Source: Sphaerochaeta pleomorpha str. Grapes
GTDB lineage: Bacteria > Spirochaetota > Spirochaetia > Sphaerochaetales > Sphaerochaetaceae
Length of the DNA stretch: 64,000 nt
Direction: 5' to 3'
Assembly: GCF_000236685.1 (NCBI RefSeq)
Contig: NC_016633.1
Coordinates: 2,108,001-2,172,000 of the forward strand
Position 1 is the stretch's first letter; each line of letters begins with the position of its first letter. Shown piece by piece: positions 8,550 through 19,465 of this stretch. The position numbers and the translations under genes are program-made. Below the pieces are notes generated by a model, which saw nothing but the letters and a program-made list of their open reading frames with translations, had not been told where the DNA came from and ran no database searches.

Positions 8550-9968
8550 TTACTTCTTACTATTTGTTAAGTCCCTCTTTAATTTCTGGATGGTATTGCT
8601 GAAGGCTTCATCACCTTTCATCAATGATACGATACGAGCAAAAGCATGCATGACTGTGGTGTGATCCCGTCCCCCGAACTCGGTTCCTATCTCGGTTGTA
8701 GAGAATTCAGTAATGTCCCTGGAGAGATACATTGCAATCTGTCTCGGCTGTATAAGGGACTTGTTTTTCTTCTTTCCCTTGATCTCGAAAGAGCTGACAT
8801 TGAAGTATTCTCCGACCACTTTGATTATGGTGTCTATCGAGAGCGCTTGGTTCCCGTTCGCTGCAATGGAAGGAAGGGTGCCCAGTAATTCTTTGGCTTT
8901 TTCCAAGGAAAGATCCTGGTCGAGTAGTTCGCTGTAGGCAATGAGCTTCGTAAGCGAGGACTCGAGATCCCTTACATTTGTACATACGTTCACGGCAATG
9001 TAATTGAGAATATCCTCACTCATCGCACTGGCTCTCTTTTTTGTCTTGCTTTTCAAAATAGCCATTCTTGTCTCATAATTCGGTGGCTGCAAGTCTACAT
9101 TGAGACCTCTTTCGAACCTTGAGCTGAGTCGGTCTGTAATGTTTTTCAATTCGCTGATAGGTCTATCACACGTGAAAACCATTTGCTTTTTCGACTCGTA
9201 GAGATTGTTGAACGTATGGAAAAGTTCCTCCTGGGTGCTGTCTTTTCCCTGGAGAAAATGTATGTCGTCTATGAGCAAAACGTCGACTTTTCTGAATTTG
9301 TTTTTGAATCCCTGGGTCCTCTGGGCCCCAATGGATTCAATGAATTCATTAGTAAACATTTCGGCGGTGACATACATGACTTTCAATTCCGGGGTATTAT
9401 CGATGATATAATTCCCAATTGAATTGAGTAGGTGGGTTTTTCCCATGCCTACCCCCCCGTAGATGAGACAAGGGTTGTAGCTGACCCCAGGGTTTTTTGC
9501 AATTGCCAGGCTGGCATTGTAGGCAAACGTACTGTTGTCACCGATTACGAAATTTGAAAACTCATAGGAAGGGTTGAGGTTGCAATCGGTTTTCATTTTC
9601 AAATTTTTTTCAACCGAGATTTTTTGTTTCGGAATCTGTATTACAGGGGCTTCCTGTCTTGGTGCTTTTTCTCCGGGGTCTTGCTTTTTCCTTTCTTCAA
9701 TTTCCACCCGGGACTTTACGATGAAATCGACACTGACTTCCTCACCGGTCAATTCGCTGAGCGTATTGACGATCAGATCCCTGTACCGTGAGATTACCGT
9801 ATCGAGAATAAATTGGCTTGCACCGGCTAAAATGACCTTCCTGTCATCTGACCCGATGTAGACGATACGATTAAACCAGGTCGTATATTCCTGTTCCGGA
9901 AGAGTCTCTTTTATACGTGAGGCTGTCTCTTGCCAGAATTCAAAATAGTTGCTTTTTGAATCAGTCAT
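8550..9968 (-). CDS. dnaA: Chromosomal replication initiator protein DnaA
   Basis: 472-aa initiator AAA+ ATPase. Domain I (residues 1-85) has the WFNRIVYIGSDDRKVIL region that contacts DnaB. Domain III carries Walker A GGVGMGKTHLL and Walker B LLIDDIHFLQGK. Domain IV ends with the DNA-binding signature GGRDHTTVMHAF, which reads the DnaA boxes. The Lys/Glu/Pro-rich linker (about 90-130) is domain II. The gene flanks oriC and is divergent from gyrB. Confidence 0.97.
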   Translation of the reverse strand: MTDSKSNYFEFWQETASRIKETLPEQEYTTWFNRIVYIGSDDRKVILAGASQFILDTVISRYRDLIVNTLSELTGEEVSVDFIVKSRVEIEERKKQDPGEKAPRQEAPVIQIPKQKISVEKNLKMKTDCNLNPSYEFSNFVIGDNSTFAYNASLAIAKNPGVSYNPCLIYGGVGMGKTHLLNSIGNYIIDNTPELKVMYVTAEMFTNEFIESIGAQRTQGFKNKFRKVDVLLIDDIHFLQGKDSTQEELFHTFNNLYESKKQMVFTCDRPISELKNITDRLSSRFERGLNVDLQPPNYETRMAILKSKTKKRASAMSEDILNYIAVNVCTNVRDLESSLTKLIAYSELLDQDLSLEKAKELLGTLPSIAANGNQALSIDTIIKVVGEYFNVSSFEIKGKKKNKSLIQPRQIAMYLSRDITEFSTTEIGTEFGGRDHTTVMHAFARIVSLMKGDEAFSNTIQKLKRDLTNSKK

Positions 9969-10087
9969 GGGACCATTTTACTCTCAAGGTCAACACCTTG
10001 CAATACTAGATTGGCTACCTTGTGAAAACGATTATTAAATATATATATTATAACTAATTAAAAATGGATGTTTATTTTATGGTCCTA

Positions 10088-10116
10088 TTGCAAAACCCTC
10101 CTTTTTCTGGTATGAT
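10088..10116 (+). promoter_or_regulatory. Sigma70-like promoter of gyrB-gyrA
   Basis: TTGCAA (10088-10093), 17-bp spacer, TATGAT (10111-10116). It gives a leader of about 45 nt before gyrB. The upstream region 10030-10075 is a very AT-rich run of alternating TA, which may serve both as an UP-like element and as a supercoiling-sensitive spacer between dnaA and gyrB. Confidence 0.68.
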
Positions 10117-10164
10117 TGATAAGAATCGGCGTAAGCCTTTTTTTATTATTGCATAAGGATATAA

Positions 10165-12195
<2,031 letters not shown>

Positions 12196-12209
12196 GAAAG
12201 GATAGTACC

Positions 12210-14741
12210 GTGGAAGAACCAAACGAAAGCAGAATAATTACGGTAGACGTATCGAACGAGATGCGTACTTCGTATCTAAACTATGCTATGTCCGTAATAG
12301 TGAGCCGTGCTTTGCCTGATGTTCGTGACGGCTTGAAGCCTGTTCACAGAAGAATTCTCTTTGATATGTATGAAATGGGCCTCAGGGCGAACACCAGTTA
12401 CAAGAAGTGTGCCCGTATCGTAGGTGACGTTTTAGGTAAGTATCACCCGCATGGTGATGCTTCGGTCTATGACGCCCTTGTGCGCCTTGCCCAGGATTTT
12501 TCCCTCAGGTACCCAGTGGTAAACCCCCAGGGGAACTTCGGTTCCATCGACGGCGACCCTGCAGCAGCAATGCGATATACCGAAGCCAAGATGAGTAGGA
12601 TTGGCGAGGAGATGATGTTCGACATACAGAAAGAAACTGTCGATTTTGGGCCCAACTATGATGACTCCCTCCAAGAGCCCACAGTGTTGCCTGCATCCTT
12701 TCCTTTCCTGCTGGCAAACGGAAGCAGTGGTATTGCAGTCGGCATGGCCACCAATATGGCTCCCCACAATCTGCAGGAGATCTGTGACGCAATCTGTGCA
12801 GTCATTGAGAATCCGGATATCACCATTGATGAATTGATGGAATATATTAAAGGCCCTGACTTCCCTTCGGGGGCAATTATCTGTGGCATGAAAGGGATCA
12901 AGGATGCCTTCACCACCGGTAGAGGTAAGATTGTCATGCGTTCCTGTTATGAGATCGAAACCCACGACAGGGGACATGACCAGCTGGTGTTTACCGAGAT
13001 TCCGTATCAGGTAAACAAGGCCGACCTTGTCAAGAAAATCGACGACTTGCGAAAAGATGGGGCAATCCCCTCCATTTCGACGGTCCGCGACGAATCTGAC
13101 CGCAAGGGTATCCGCATTGTCATTGAGTTGAAGATGGGGTCCGAACCTATGGTCACGCTCAACCAGCTTTTCGCCAGAACGGCCTTGCAGACCAATTTCA
13201 ACGTAAACAGCCTTGCCTTGGTAGATGGGAGACCCCGGTTGCTCACACTCAAGGAAATGCTTGTTTACTATATTCGCCATAGGGAAGAGGTTGTCACCAG
13301 GCGTGCCAGATATGATCTGAGAAAAGCCCAGGAACGGGCCCATATTCTCAGAGGGTTGAAGATCGGCCTGGATAATATCGATGAAGTAATCAGGATTATC
13401 AAAGAATCCAATGACAATACTGTTGCCGCTGAACATTTAATGGGTCGCTTTGGCCTCGATTTGTTGCAGGCGCAGGCGATAATCGATATGAAACTGGGAA
13501 GGCTTTCCCATCTTGAGACATCAAAAATCCTTGAGGAGTTGGGAGATCTCGAACAGAAGATTGCCTATTACCAGGATTTGCTTTCCGATGAGAAAAAAAT
13601 TCTCAAGGTTGTGGAATCAGAGACCAGGGCAATGCCCGGCAGCCTTGCACCGAAAGACCACAGGCTTACGAAAATCCTGCGGGAGGAAATCGGACAGAGC
13701 ACCCTTGAGGATTTCATCAAGGACGAGGAAGTTGTTGTCTTGATAAGCAACAAAGGTTTTGCCAAGAGAATCCCTTCTGAGGAATATGAAGCCCATGGGC
13801 GTGCCGGCAAGGGGACGAGGACTACAAAGCTTCAGGATGGAGATTTTGTAGACCATATGTTTGTTGCCTCGACCCATGAGTATGTCATGTTCGTCACTAA
13901 TGCGGGCAAGGCTTACTATACCAAGGTGTTCGAGATTCCTGAGGCTTCGAAGACAGCCAAGGGAACCAGTATCAAAAATATTCTCCAGGTGGATACCACT
14001 GAGAAAATCACTTCGATTATCAGTTTCAAGGAATTCAGCGAAGACACCTATCTTATGATGGCTACCCGCCATGGGGTTATCAAGAAAGTATCTTTGAATA
14101 ATTTCCGCAATGCAAAGACAAGGGGAATCATTGCCCTGAATCTTGATGAGGGTGATGAGCTCTTGCAGTGTGAGTTTGTCCAGGAAGGCGATGAGGTTAT
14201 GCTGATCACCAAGAATGGCCAGGGGCTTCGGTTCTCCCAGAGTGATGTAAGGGCCATGGGGCGCGCATCTCACGGAGTCAGAGGCATAAGGCTGCTGGGC
14301 AAGGATGAGGTTGCTGGGCTTTTGAAAGTCGATTTTAACAAGCGGATTCTGATGGTTACCGAAAATGGCCAGGGAAAGCAAGTCACCTTTGACAGTTTCT
14401 CTGTACATGGGCGTGGGACACAGGGTCAGAAAATCTATCGCATCGGTGGAAAAGCATCCTGTATCGTCGGAGCTTTGGCAGTCAATGATGAAAACGATGT
14501 AGTATGTGTGACTCTGATGGGACAGACACTGAGGATTCATGTCAACCACATTTCCATCCAGGGAAGGAATGCCAGCGGCGTGAAAGTCGTAACGATGAAA
14601 TCTGCAAAGGATTGTATCGTCGCAATTGCATCGACTTCCGGGGAAGATGATGATAACCCTGAGGATGTAGAAAAGGCCTTCGAGACTGATTCCATTCCAG
14701 GTGTTGTAGAGGAAATTGATTCCACTCCAGAAACCGAATAA
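12210..14741 (+). CDS. gyrA: DNA gyrase subunit A
   Basis: 843-aa breakage-reunion subunit. It starts at GTG with an AGGAAAGGA ribosome site. The catalytic tyrosine is about Tyr123 in [10 protein letters not shown]. The quinolone pocket reads [12 protein letters not shown], so the residue equivalent to E. coli Ser83 is Ala84 here, while the acidic Asp88 is kept. The C-terminal beta-pinwheel (about 510-810) contains HGRAGKGTR as a degenerate GyrA-box. A very acidic tail ends the protein, and a strong terminator follows. Confidence 0.96.
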   Translation: MEEPNESRIITVDVSNEMRTSYLNYAMSVIVSRALPDVRDGLKPVHRRILFDMYEMGLRANTSYKKCARIVGDVLGKYHPHGDASVYDALVRLAQDFSLRYPVVNPQGNFGSIDGDPAAAMRYTEAKMSRIGEEMMFDIQKETVDFGPNYDDSLQEPTVLPASFPFLLANGSSGIAVGMATNMAPHNLQEICDAICAVIENPDITIDELMEYIKGPDFPSGAIICGMKGIKDAFTTGRGKIVMRSCYEIETHDRGHDQLVFTEIPYQVNKADLVKKIDDLRKDGAIPSISTVRDESDRKGIRIVIELKMGSEPMVTLNQLFARTALQTNFNVNSLALVDGRPRLLTLKEMLVYYIRHREEVVTRRARYDLRKAQERAHILRGLKIGLDNIDEVIRIIKESNDNTVAAEHLMGRFGLDLLQAQAIIDMKLGRLSHLETSKILEELGDLEQKIAYYQDLLSDEKKILKVVESETRAMPGSLAPKDHRLTKILREEIGQSTLEDFIKDEEVVVLISNKGFAKRIPSEEYEAHGRAGKGTRTTKLQDGDFVDHMFVASTHEYVMFVTNAGKAYYTKVFEIPEASKTAKGTSIKNILQVDTTEKITSIISFKEFSEDTYLMMATRHGVIKKVSLNNFRNAKTRGIIALNLDEGDELLQCEFVQEGDEVMLITKNGQGLRFSQSDVRAMGRASHGVRGIRLLGKDEVAGLLKVDFNKRILMVTENGQGKQVTFDSFSVHGRGTQGQKIYRIGGKASCIVGALAVNDENDVVCVTLMGQTLRIHVNHISIQGRNASGVKVVTMKSAKDCIVAIASTSGEDDDNPEDVEKAFETDSIPGVVEEIDSTPETE

Positions 14742-14765
14742 AAGGTTTTTCAAGACAAGTAATGG

Positions 14766-14794
14766 CCATCCGGGATTATTCCGGATGGTTTTTT
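14766..14794 (+). terminator. Rho-independent terminator of gyrB-gyrA
   Basis: CCATCCGG, 7-nt loop, CCGGATGG, then TTTTTT. Perfect 8-bp stem 24 nt downstream of the gyrA stop. Confidence 0.92.
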
Positions 14795-14998
14795 ATACGA
14801 TTTTCAAGTAAGAAAATCTCACATTAATCTGTATTGATGTATAGAAACACCAGTTAAAAACATGCATCTGGAGCTTTCAAATGAGGTTTTTCAGGGATAA
14901 AGGAAATCTTTGAAATGTTTGGCGAAAAACCAACCAGAATGAGATAGGGGAGCTTTTTCAGAACCTTTTGAGAAGTGTTTCCATGAGTCTGCAAGGAC
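14795..14998. other. Intergenic stretch without recognisable features
   Basis: This 204-bp AT-rich segment lies between the gyrA terminator and the nfu terminator. No credible reading frame, promoter pair or RNA family signature was seen on either strand. Confidence 0.5.
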
Positions 14999-15043
14999 AA
15001 AAAAAATACGTTTCACGTGAAACAGTACTCTCCGTGAAACGTA
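14999..15043 (-). terminator. Rho-independent terminator of nfu, containing a parS-like arm
   Basis: Perfect 11-bp inverted repeat TACGTTTCACG (15007-15017) and CGTGAAACGTA (15033-15043). On the minus strand the stem is followed by eight T residues, so it terminates nfu. The left arm overlaps the parS-like palindrome at 15009-15024. Confidence 0.85.
15009..15024. promoter_or_regulatory. parS: parS-like centromere site 1
   Basis: CGTTTCACGTGAAACA matches the conserved bacterial parS 16-mer TGTTTCACGTGAAACA at 15 of 16 positions. It lies 374 bp upstream of parA, the expected location. It is probably the loading site for ParB-CTP clamps. Confidence 0.9.
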
Positions 15044-15064
15044 AAGATAAAACAACAGATAGAT

Positions 15065-15292
15065 CTAAAGATCAGTATTGTTGACAACCGTAAGTTTGGG
15101 GTCGACGAAGTTTCTGAGATATCGTTCAACACCGTTTTTCAAGGTCATCTGGGACATCGGGCAGCCTGCGCATGCGCCTTTCAGACGGACCGTAACGTCA
15201 TTGCCGACCAAGCTGATGAATTCAATATCGCCTCCGTCATTCTGCAAAGAGGGTCTGATATCCTCTATTGCCTTTTTGACTTTTTCTTCCAT
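15065..15292 (-). CDS. NifU-like C-terminal domain iron-sulfur scaffold protein (Nfu)
   Basis: 75-aa stand-alone NifU C-terminal domain. The CxxC motif in LKGACAGCPMSQMTLKNGVE binds a 4Fe-4S cluster across a dimer and hands it to apo-proteins. The frame opens at 15325, but ATG 15292 has a GGAGG ribosome site 6 nt upstream and matches the family start MEEKVKKAIEDIRP. It is monocistronic, divergent from parA, with its own terminator. Confidence 0.92.
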   Translation of the reverse strand: MEEKVKKAIEDIRPSLQNDGGDIEFISLVGNDVTVRLKGACAGCPMSQMTLKNGVERYLRNFVDPKLTVVNNTDL

Positions 15293-15362
15293 AACTTTCC
15301 TCCATAGGGTAATTTGAAGATACAATAGAGAGACTTAAGGGTCAAGGAGTAAACCTTTTTAG

Positions 15363-15391
15363 GTGACAATTGCTTTTGTTTTCCGTATAGT
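15363..15391 (+). promoter_or_regulatory. Sigma70-like promoter directly in front of parA
   Basis: GTGACA (15363-15368), 17-bp spacer, TATAGT (15386-15391); each box matches 5 of 6. The -10 box ends 6 nt before the parA ATG, which places the transcript start at or next to the start codon. Confidence 0.65.
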
Positions 15392-15397
15392 AGATAT

Positions 15398-16168
15398 ATG
15401 AGTGTGAAGAAGATCATATTCCTTAATCAGAAAGGCGGTGTGGGGAAAACCACAACAGCAGTAAACCTTGGCTCATCATTGGCTCAAATGGGAAACAAAG
15501 TCCTTTTGGTTGACCTGGACGCGCAAGGAAATCTCACTAGCGCAGTCTCGGGAGACAATAGGATAAACGGAACCTATGAGGTAATCGTGGGACAATGTCC
15601 TGCTACGGAGGCTTGCCAGAAGACCTCAATACAGAATTTGTATGTCATGGGTGCAAATATCAATATGGCAGGCTTGAATATCGAACTGGTTGACCAGGAA
15701 ATGAGGGAGTCTTTTCTTAAGAAGGCTTTAGCCCCCCTTGAGGATCAATGGGACTATATCCTTGCGGATTGCCCCCCTTCCCTCGGACTGGTGACCATGA
15801 ATGCAATGTGTTGGGCCCAATATGTGATAATCCCCATGCAGTGTGAATATTTTGCCATGGAAGGCCTGAACCTCTTGATGAGGACAATTTCGAATATCAA
15901 AAAGTCTCTCAATCCTTCACTCCAGGTTCTTGGAATACTCTTTACCATGTATGTCAAACGTACAAAGCTTGCAAATGATGTAGTCGAGGATATATCCTCA
16001 TATTTCAGCTCACTGGTATTTTCTACCCTGATCCCCCGTAATGTAAGGATTGCCGAAGCCCCTTCCCATGGTCTTCCGATAAACGTATACGATATGCAAT
16101 GCAGCGGGGCAAAGGCATACCAGAAACTGGCCCAGGAGGTTGTAAAACGTGTCGCAAAATTTGAATAA
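15398..16168 (+). CDS. parA: Chromosome partitioning ATPase ParA (Soj)
   Basis: 256-aa deviant Walker ATPase with the motif KGGVGKTTTAVNLGSS near the N-terminus and VDLDAQGNLT following. Together with ParB and parS it positions origins and loads SMC. No Shine-Dalgarno precedes the ATG (upstream bases TAGATAT), and the -10 box is 6 nt away, so a leaderless message is likely. An alternative start is GTG 15404, two codons in. parB overlaps its end by 20 nt. Confidence 0.95.
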   Translation: MSVKKIIFLNQKGGVGKTTTAVNLGSSLAQMGNKVLLVDLDAQGNLTSAVSGDNRINGTYEVIVGQCPATEACQKTSIQNLYVMGANINMAGLNIELVDQEMRESFLKKALAPLEDQWDYILADCPPSLGLVTMNAMCWAQYVIIPMQCEYFAMEGLNLLMRTISNIKKSLNPSLQVLGILFTMYVKRTKLANDVVEDISSYFSSLVFSTLIPRNVRIAEAPSHGLPINVYDMQCSGAKAYQKLAQEVVKRVAKFE

Positions 16169-17111
16169 AAAACATGGGCTTGGAAAAGGCATCGGATCTC
16201 TTATGACAGATTACACCTTTGATTCTGTCCTGGAGAATGCCTTGGGGGTCTTTCCGGAAAAAAGTAATGAAACCTCCGACCCAAAGGATAAGATCTTCCA
16301 GGAGATTCCCTTGGCGCAGATACGGCCAAACCCCCGTCAACCCAGAAAGGATTTCAATGATTCCAGTCTCAAGGAATTGTCGGAGTCGATAAAGAGTCAG
16401 GGGGTTCTCCAGCCGATTCTCGTGGAGGAGATTTCCCCAGGCGAATACAGTATCGTGGCAGGTGAGAGAAGGTACCGTGCCTCAAAGCTGGCAGGTCTTG
16501 AAAAAGTCCCTGTCCTGGTGAAGACCTTTTCTGACATGCAGAGACTTGAAGTCTCGCTTATCGAGAATATCCAGAGGGAAAACCTCAATCCAGTAGAAGA
16601 AGCGAAGGCCTATGCCTATCTCATCCAGGAAGCTGGGATAACCCAAGATGAACTGGCAAAGAGACTGGGAAAGAATCGTTCTACGATCAGCAATAGCATA
16701 CGGCTCCTACAGCTCTCCTCCCCTATGCAGAATGATTTGCTTACTGGAAAATTCTCTGCCGGGCAGGCTAGGGCACTGCTCTCTGTGGTGAATCCAGCAG
16801 ACCGGGAAATCCTGTACAGGACTGTCCTTGAGAAGGATCTTTCCGTACGGGCCACTGAACAACTGGCTACGCAGTTTAACAAAGGAAAGCGTGTAGCTTT
16901 CCAGAATAAGAAAAAACGATTAAAAAAATCCTTGGAAAAATCAAGGGAAATTGTTACTGTCGAAGACAAGTTTTTGCATGCCTTCGGATCTCAAGTAGAA
17001 GTAAAAGGTTCGCTGGAAAAGGGCAAGATTGAAATACCCTACACAAGCAGCGAAGAATTGGAAAGGCTTTATCAGTTGCTGGCACCTGGTCAGGACTTAT
17101 TTGAAGTATAA
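16149..17111 (+). CDS. parB: Chromosome partitioning protein ParB (Spo0J)
   Basis: 320-aa CTP-dependent clamp protein that loads at parS. The N-terminus carries the ParA-stimulating peptide KKHGLGKGIGSLM. The CTP-binding ParB/Srx domain has GERRYRASKLAGL and ENIQRENLNPVEEA, and a helix-turn-helix (ITQDELAKRLGKNRSTISN) reads parS. A Lys-rich segment (about 250-270) leads to the C-terminal dimer domain. The start is GTG with a GGAGG ribosome site inside parA. Confidence 0.95.
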   Translation: MSQNLNKKHGLGKGIGSLMTDYTFDSVLENALGVFPEKSNETSDPKDKIFQEIPLAQIRPNPRQPRKDFNDSSLKELSESIKSQGVLQPILVEEISPGEYSIVAGERRYRASKLAGLEKVPVLVKTFSDMQRLEVSLIENIQRENLNPVEEAKAYAYLIQEAGITQDELAKRLGKNRSTISNSIRLLQLSSPMQNDLLTGKFSAGQARALLSVVNPADREILYRTVLEKDLSVRATEQLATQFNKGKRVAFQNKKKRLKKSLEKSREIVTVEDKFLHAFGSQVEVKGSLEKGKIEIPYTSSEELERLYQLLAPGQDLFEV

Positions 17112-17127
17112 TTATTAGGAGAAATTC

Positions 17128-18078
17128 ATGGAAAAGAAAGAACTCGCAGACGGGCTCTATGCCGTTATGCATACTGCTAAGGGAGATATCCTCCTTTCAC
17201 TCGAGTATAAGAAAACCCCGATGACCGTAGCAAATTTCATCGGGCTTACCGAAGGGACGCTGAATATCAACAATGAAGGGAAGCCCTTCTATAACGGACT
17301 TACCTTCCACCGGGTGATCGAAAACTTCATGATCCAGGGTGGTTGTCCAAAAGGTAACGGGACCGGTGGTCCGGGATATACGTTCCCAGATGAATTTGAC
17401 GATTCCTTGAAACATGTTGCCCCTGGTTGTTTGTCCATGGCCAATGCAGGGCCTGGAACCAACGGGAGTCAATTTTTCATCACGCATGTCGCTACCCCTT
17501 GGCTTGATGGAAAACACACAATCTTCGGGCATGTCTTGGAAGGTCAGGATATTGTCAATGCAATTGCACAGGGCGACAAGCTCACTTCCGTAGAGATTCT
17601 CAAAGTCGGAAGCGAGGCTGAAGCCTTCGAAGTTTCACGTGAAACATTCTCCAAGCACGTTGCTGCTGCAGAGGAAAAGGCAAAGGAACGGGAAAAGAAA
17701 GAATCCTCCAAAATCGAGAATGAACTTAAGAACCGTTGGCCTGATGCAATCGTAACCGAAAGTGGTCTTCGGTATGTGGTTACCTGCAAAGGTACCGGAA
17801 CGAAAAACCCAAAGAGAGGGCAGACCGTTACCGTTCACTACACAGGAACCTTGCTCGATGGAAGGGTTTTCGATAGTTCTGTCCGTAGGGGTACCCCGGC
17901 CCAATTCTCCATCGGAGAGGTAATCGAAGGATGGAATGAGGCATTGGTTACCATGACTGCTGGAGAAAAGAGAACATTGATTATCCCTCCTCAGCTTGGA
18001 TATGGGACCATGGGGTATCCTGGTGTAATTCCCCCCAATTCCTATCTTGTATTTGATGTTGAGTTGATAAAGTTCTAA
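17128..18078 (+). CDS. Two-domain peptidyl-prolyl isomerase: cyclophilin fused to FKBP
   Basis: 316-aa cytosolic protein with two different prolyl isomerase folds. Residues 10-165 are a cyclophilin with [34 protein letters not shown] and IFGHV. A charged helical linker (about 170-200) follows. Residues 205-316 are an FKBP with [18 protein letters not shown] and IPPQLGYG...[14 protein letters not shown]. No signal peptide is present. The linker codons contain a second parS-like palindrome. The fusion order cyclophilin-FKBP is known from a few bacteria and protists but is uncommon. Confidence 0.93.
   Translation: MEKKELADGLYAVMHTAKGDILLSLEYKKTPMTVANFIGLTEGTLNINNEGKPFYNGLTFHRVIENFMIQGGCPKGNGTGGPGYTFPDEFDDSLKHVAPGCLSMANAGPGTNGSQFFITHVATPWLDGKHTIFGHVLEGQDIVNAIAQGDKLTSVEILKVGSEAEAFEVSRETFSKHVAAAEEKAKEREKKESSKIENELKNRWPDAIVTESGLRYVVTCKGTGTKNPKRGQTVTVHYTGTLLDGRVFDSSVRRGTPAQFSIGEVIEGWNEALVTMTAGEKRTLIIPPQLGYGTMGYPGVIPPNSYLVFDVELIKF
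17631..17646. promoter_or_regulatory. parS: parS-like centromere site 2, inside a coding gene
   Basis: AGTTTCACGTGAAACA matches the parS 16-mer at 15 of 16 positions. It lies in the linker codons of the cyclophilin-FKBP gene (around residues 168-173, VSRET), 520 bp downstream of parB. Intragenic parS sites are common in other bacteria. The first base differs from consensus in both sites here. Confidence 0.88.
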
Positions 18079-18103
18079 AATCTTTTATTAAAAGGATATA
18101 TCT

Positions 18104-19465
18104 GTGAAAGACAGGGCCGTGCAGTTTGTATGTACAGAGTGTGGTAGAATTGAGACGAAGTGGCTTGGACGTTGTCCCGACTGCGGAAGCTGGAATTCTT
18201 TTGAAGAAGAGATTGCCGCCCCTCCCCTGCCGAAGGCGGGGAAGTCAGTGGTTATCAACACCAATGAAAGCCCTGTCTTTCTCAAGGATATTGCTATAGA
18301 CCCTGGTTTTCGATTTGAAACCGGTATCTCCGAGCTAGATCGTGTCCTGGGAGGAGGAGTCATGCGTGGCTCCTCTATCCTGCTGGGGGGAGAACCGGGA
18401 ATCGGCAAATCAACATTGATGCTTCAGATGATTGAGAAGTGTTCGTTTGGTCGTACCGTATTGTACGTCTCCGGGGAGGAATCACCTTCCCAGGTTAAGC
18501 TAAGGGCTGAAAGATTGGGGCTCTCCCTTTCCAACATAGCAATCTTTTGTGATACCCGGATAGAAATCCTTGCCACAATCCTTGAAAAAACAAAGCCAGA
18601 TGTCGTTGTCGTCGATTCCCTCCAGACTCTTAGTAGCAACGAAGTCTCGTCCCCAGCCGGATCTGTGAACCAGATCAGATGCTGCTCCACGGAACTCGTA
18701 GGACTTTCAAAGCGATTAGGAATTTCCCTTTTTCTCATCGGCCATGTTACCAAGGAAGGCCTTCTTGCTGGACCAAAGGTTATTGAGCATTTGGTCGATA
18801 CCGTGCTGTACTTTGATCAGGCAGGGAGTGGGGTCAGGTTGATCAGGGCGGCAAAGAACCGCTTTGGGTCAATCGATGAAATCGGAATTTTCCATATGTC
18901 TGAAAAAGGCCTGCTAGCGGTAACCAACCCGACTTCCTTTTTCATAACAGACAGGGAAGGTCAGAGCACCCCCCCCGGAATCGTCTATACCGCGGTAATA
19001 GAGGGTACCCGTACCTTCCTTGTAGAAATCCAGGCATTGACGGTTCCTGCCAAGAGTGGTTTTTCCCGGGTCTACTCAGACAGGATAGATAACGCCAGGG
19101 TAACCAGAATCGCTGCAGTGCTTGAAAGACATGCAGGTATCCGTCTCAATGACCAAGATATATATGTGAATGTAGCAGGAGGGATGAAACTCAATGAAGT
19201 TTCCATTGAACTACCCCTTGCTCTCGCCCTCTGGTCTGCCTTGATGGGTGTTAGTCTCCCTTCCAAACTCATTTCCTTCGGTGAACTAAGTCTATCAGGC
19301 GAAGTGCGGAATGTAGGTTTTTCCGAAAAAAGGGAGAAAGCTGCAGCAGAGCTTGGGTTTTCCAAGGTCTTGGTTCCGAAAACAACAAAATTGAACGGAA
19401 CTCTAGCTATCTGCCGGTGTGAGAGTGTAAAAGAAGCACTTTTTGTTTGTGGGAAAATGGTGTGA
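18104..19465 (+). CDS. radA: DNA repair protein RadA
   Basis: 453-aa RecA-like helicase that drives branch migration in recombination. The N-terminal zinc finger is CTECGRIETKW...CPDCGSW. Walker A is GEPGIGKST, the RadA signature is KNRFG, and the C-terminal Lon-like domain includes VNVAGGMKLNEVSIELPLALAL. The start is GTG with an AAAAGGATA ribosome site. The broken GGDEF gene overlaps its stop in a GTGA arrangement. Confidence 0.95.
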   Translation: MKDRAVQFVCTECGRIETKWLGRCPDCGSWNSFEEEIAAPPLPKAGKSVVINTNESPVFLKDIAIDPGFRFETGISELDRVLGGGVMRGSSILLGGEPGIGKSTLMLQMIEKCSFGRTVLYVSGEESPSQVKLRAERLGLSLSNIAIFCDTRIEILATILEKTKPDVVVVDSLQTLSSNEVSSPAGSVNQIRCCSTELVGLSKRLGISLFLIGHVTKEGLLAGPKVIEHLVDTVLYFDQAGSGVRLIRAAKNRFGSIDEIGIFHMSEKGLLAVTNPTSFFITDREGQSTPPGIVYTAVIEGTRTFLVEIQALTVPAKSGFSRVYSDRIDNARVTRIAAVLERHAGIRLNDQDIYVNVAGGMKLNEVSIELPLALALWSALMGVSLPSKLISFGELSLSGEVRNVGFSEKREKAAAELGFSKVLVPKTTKLNGTLAICRCESVKEALFVCGKMV

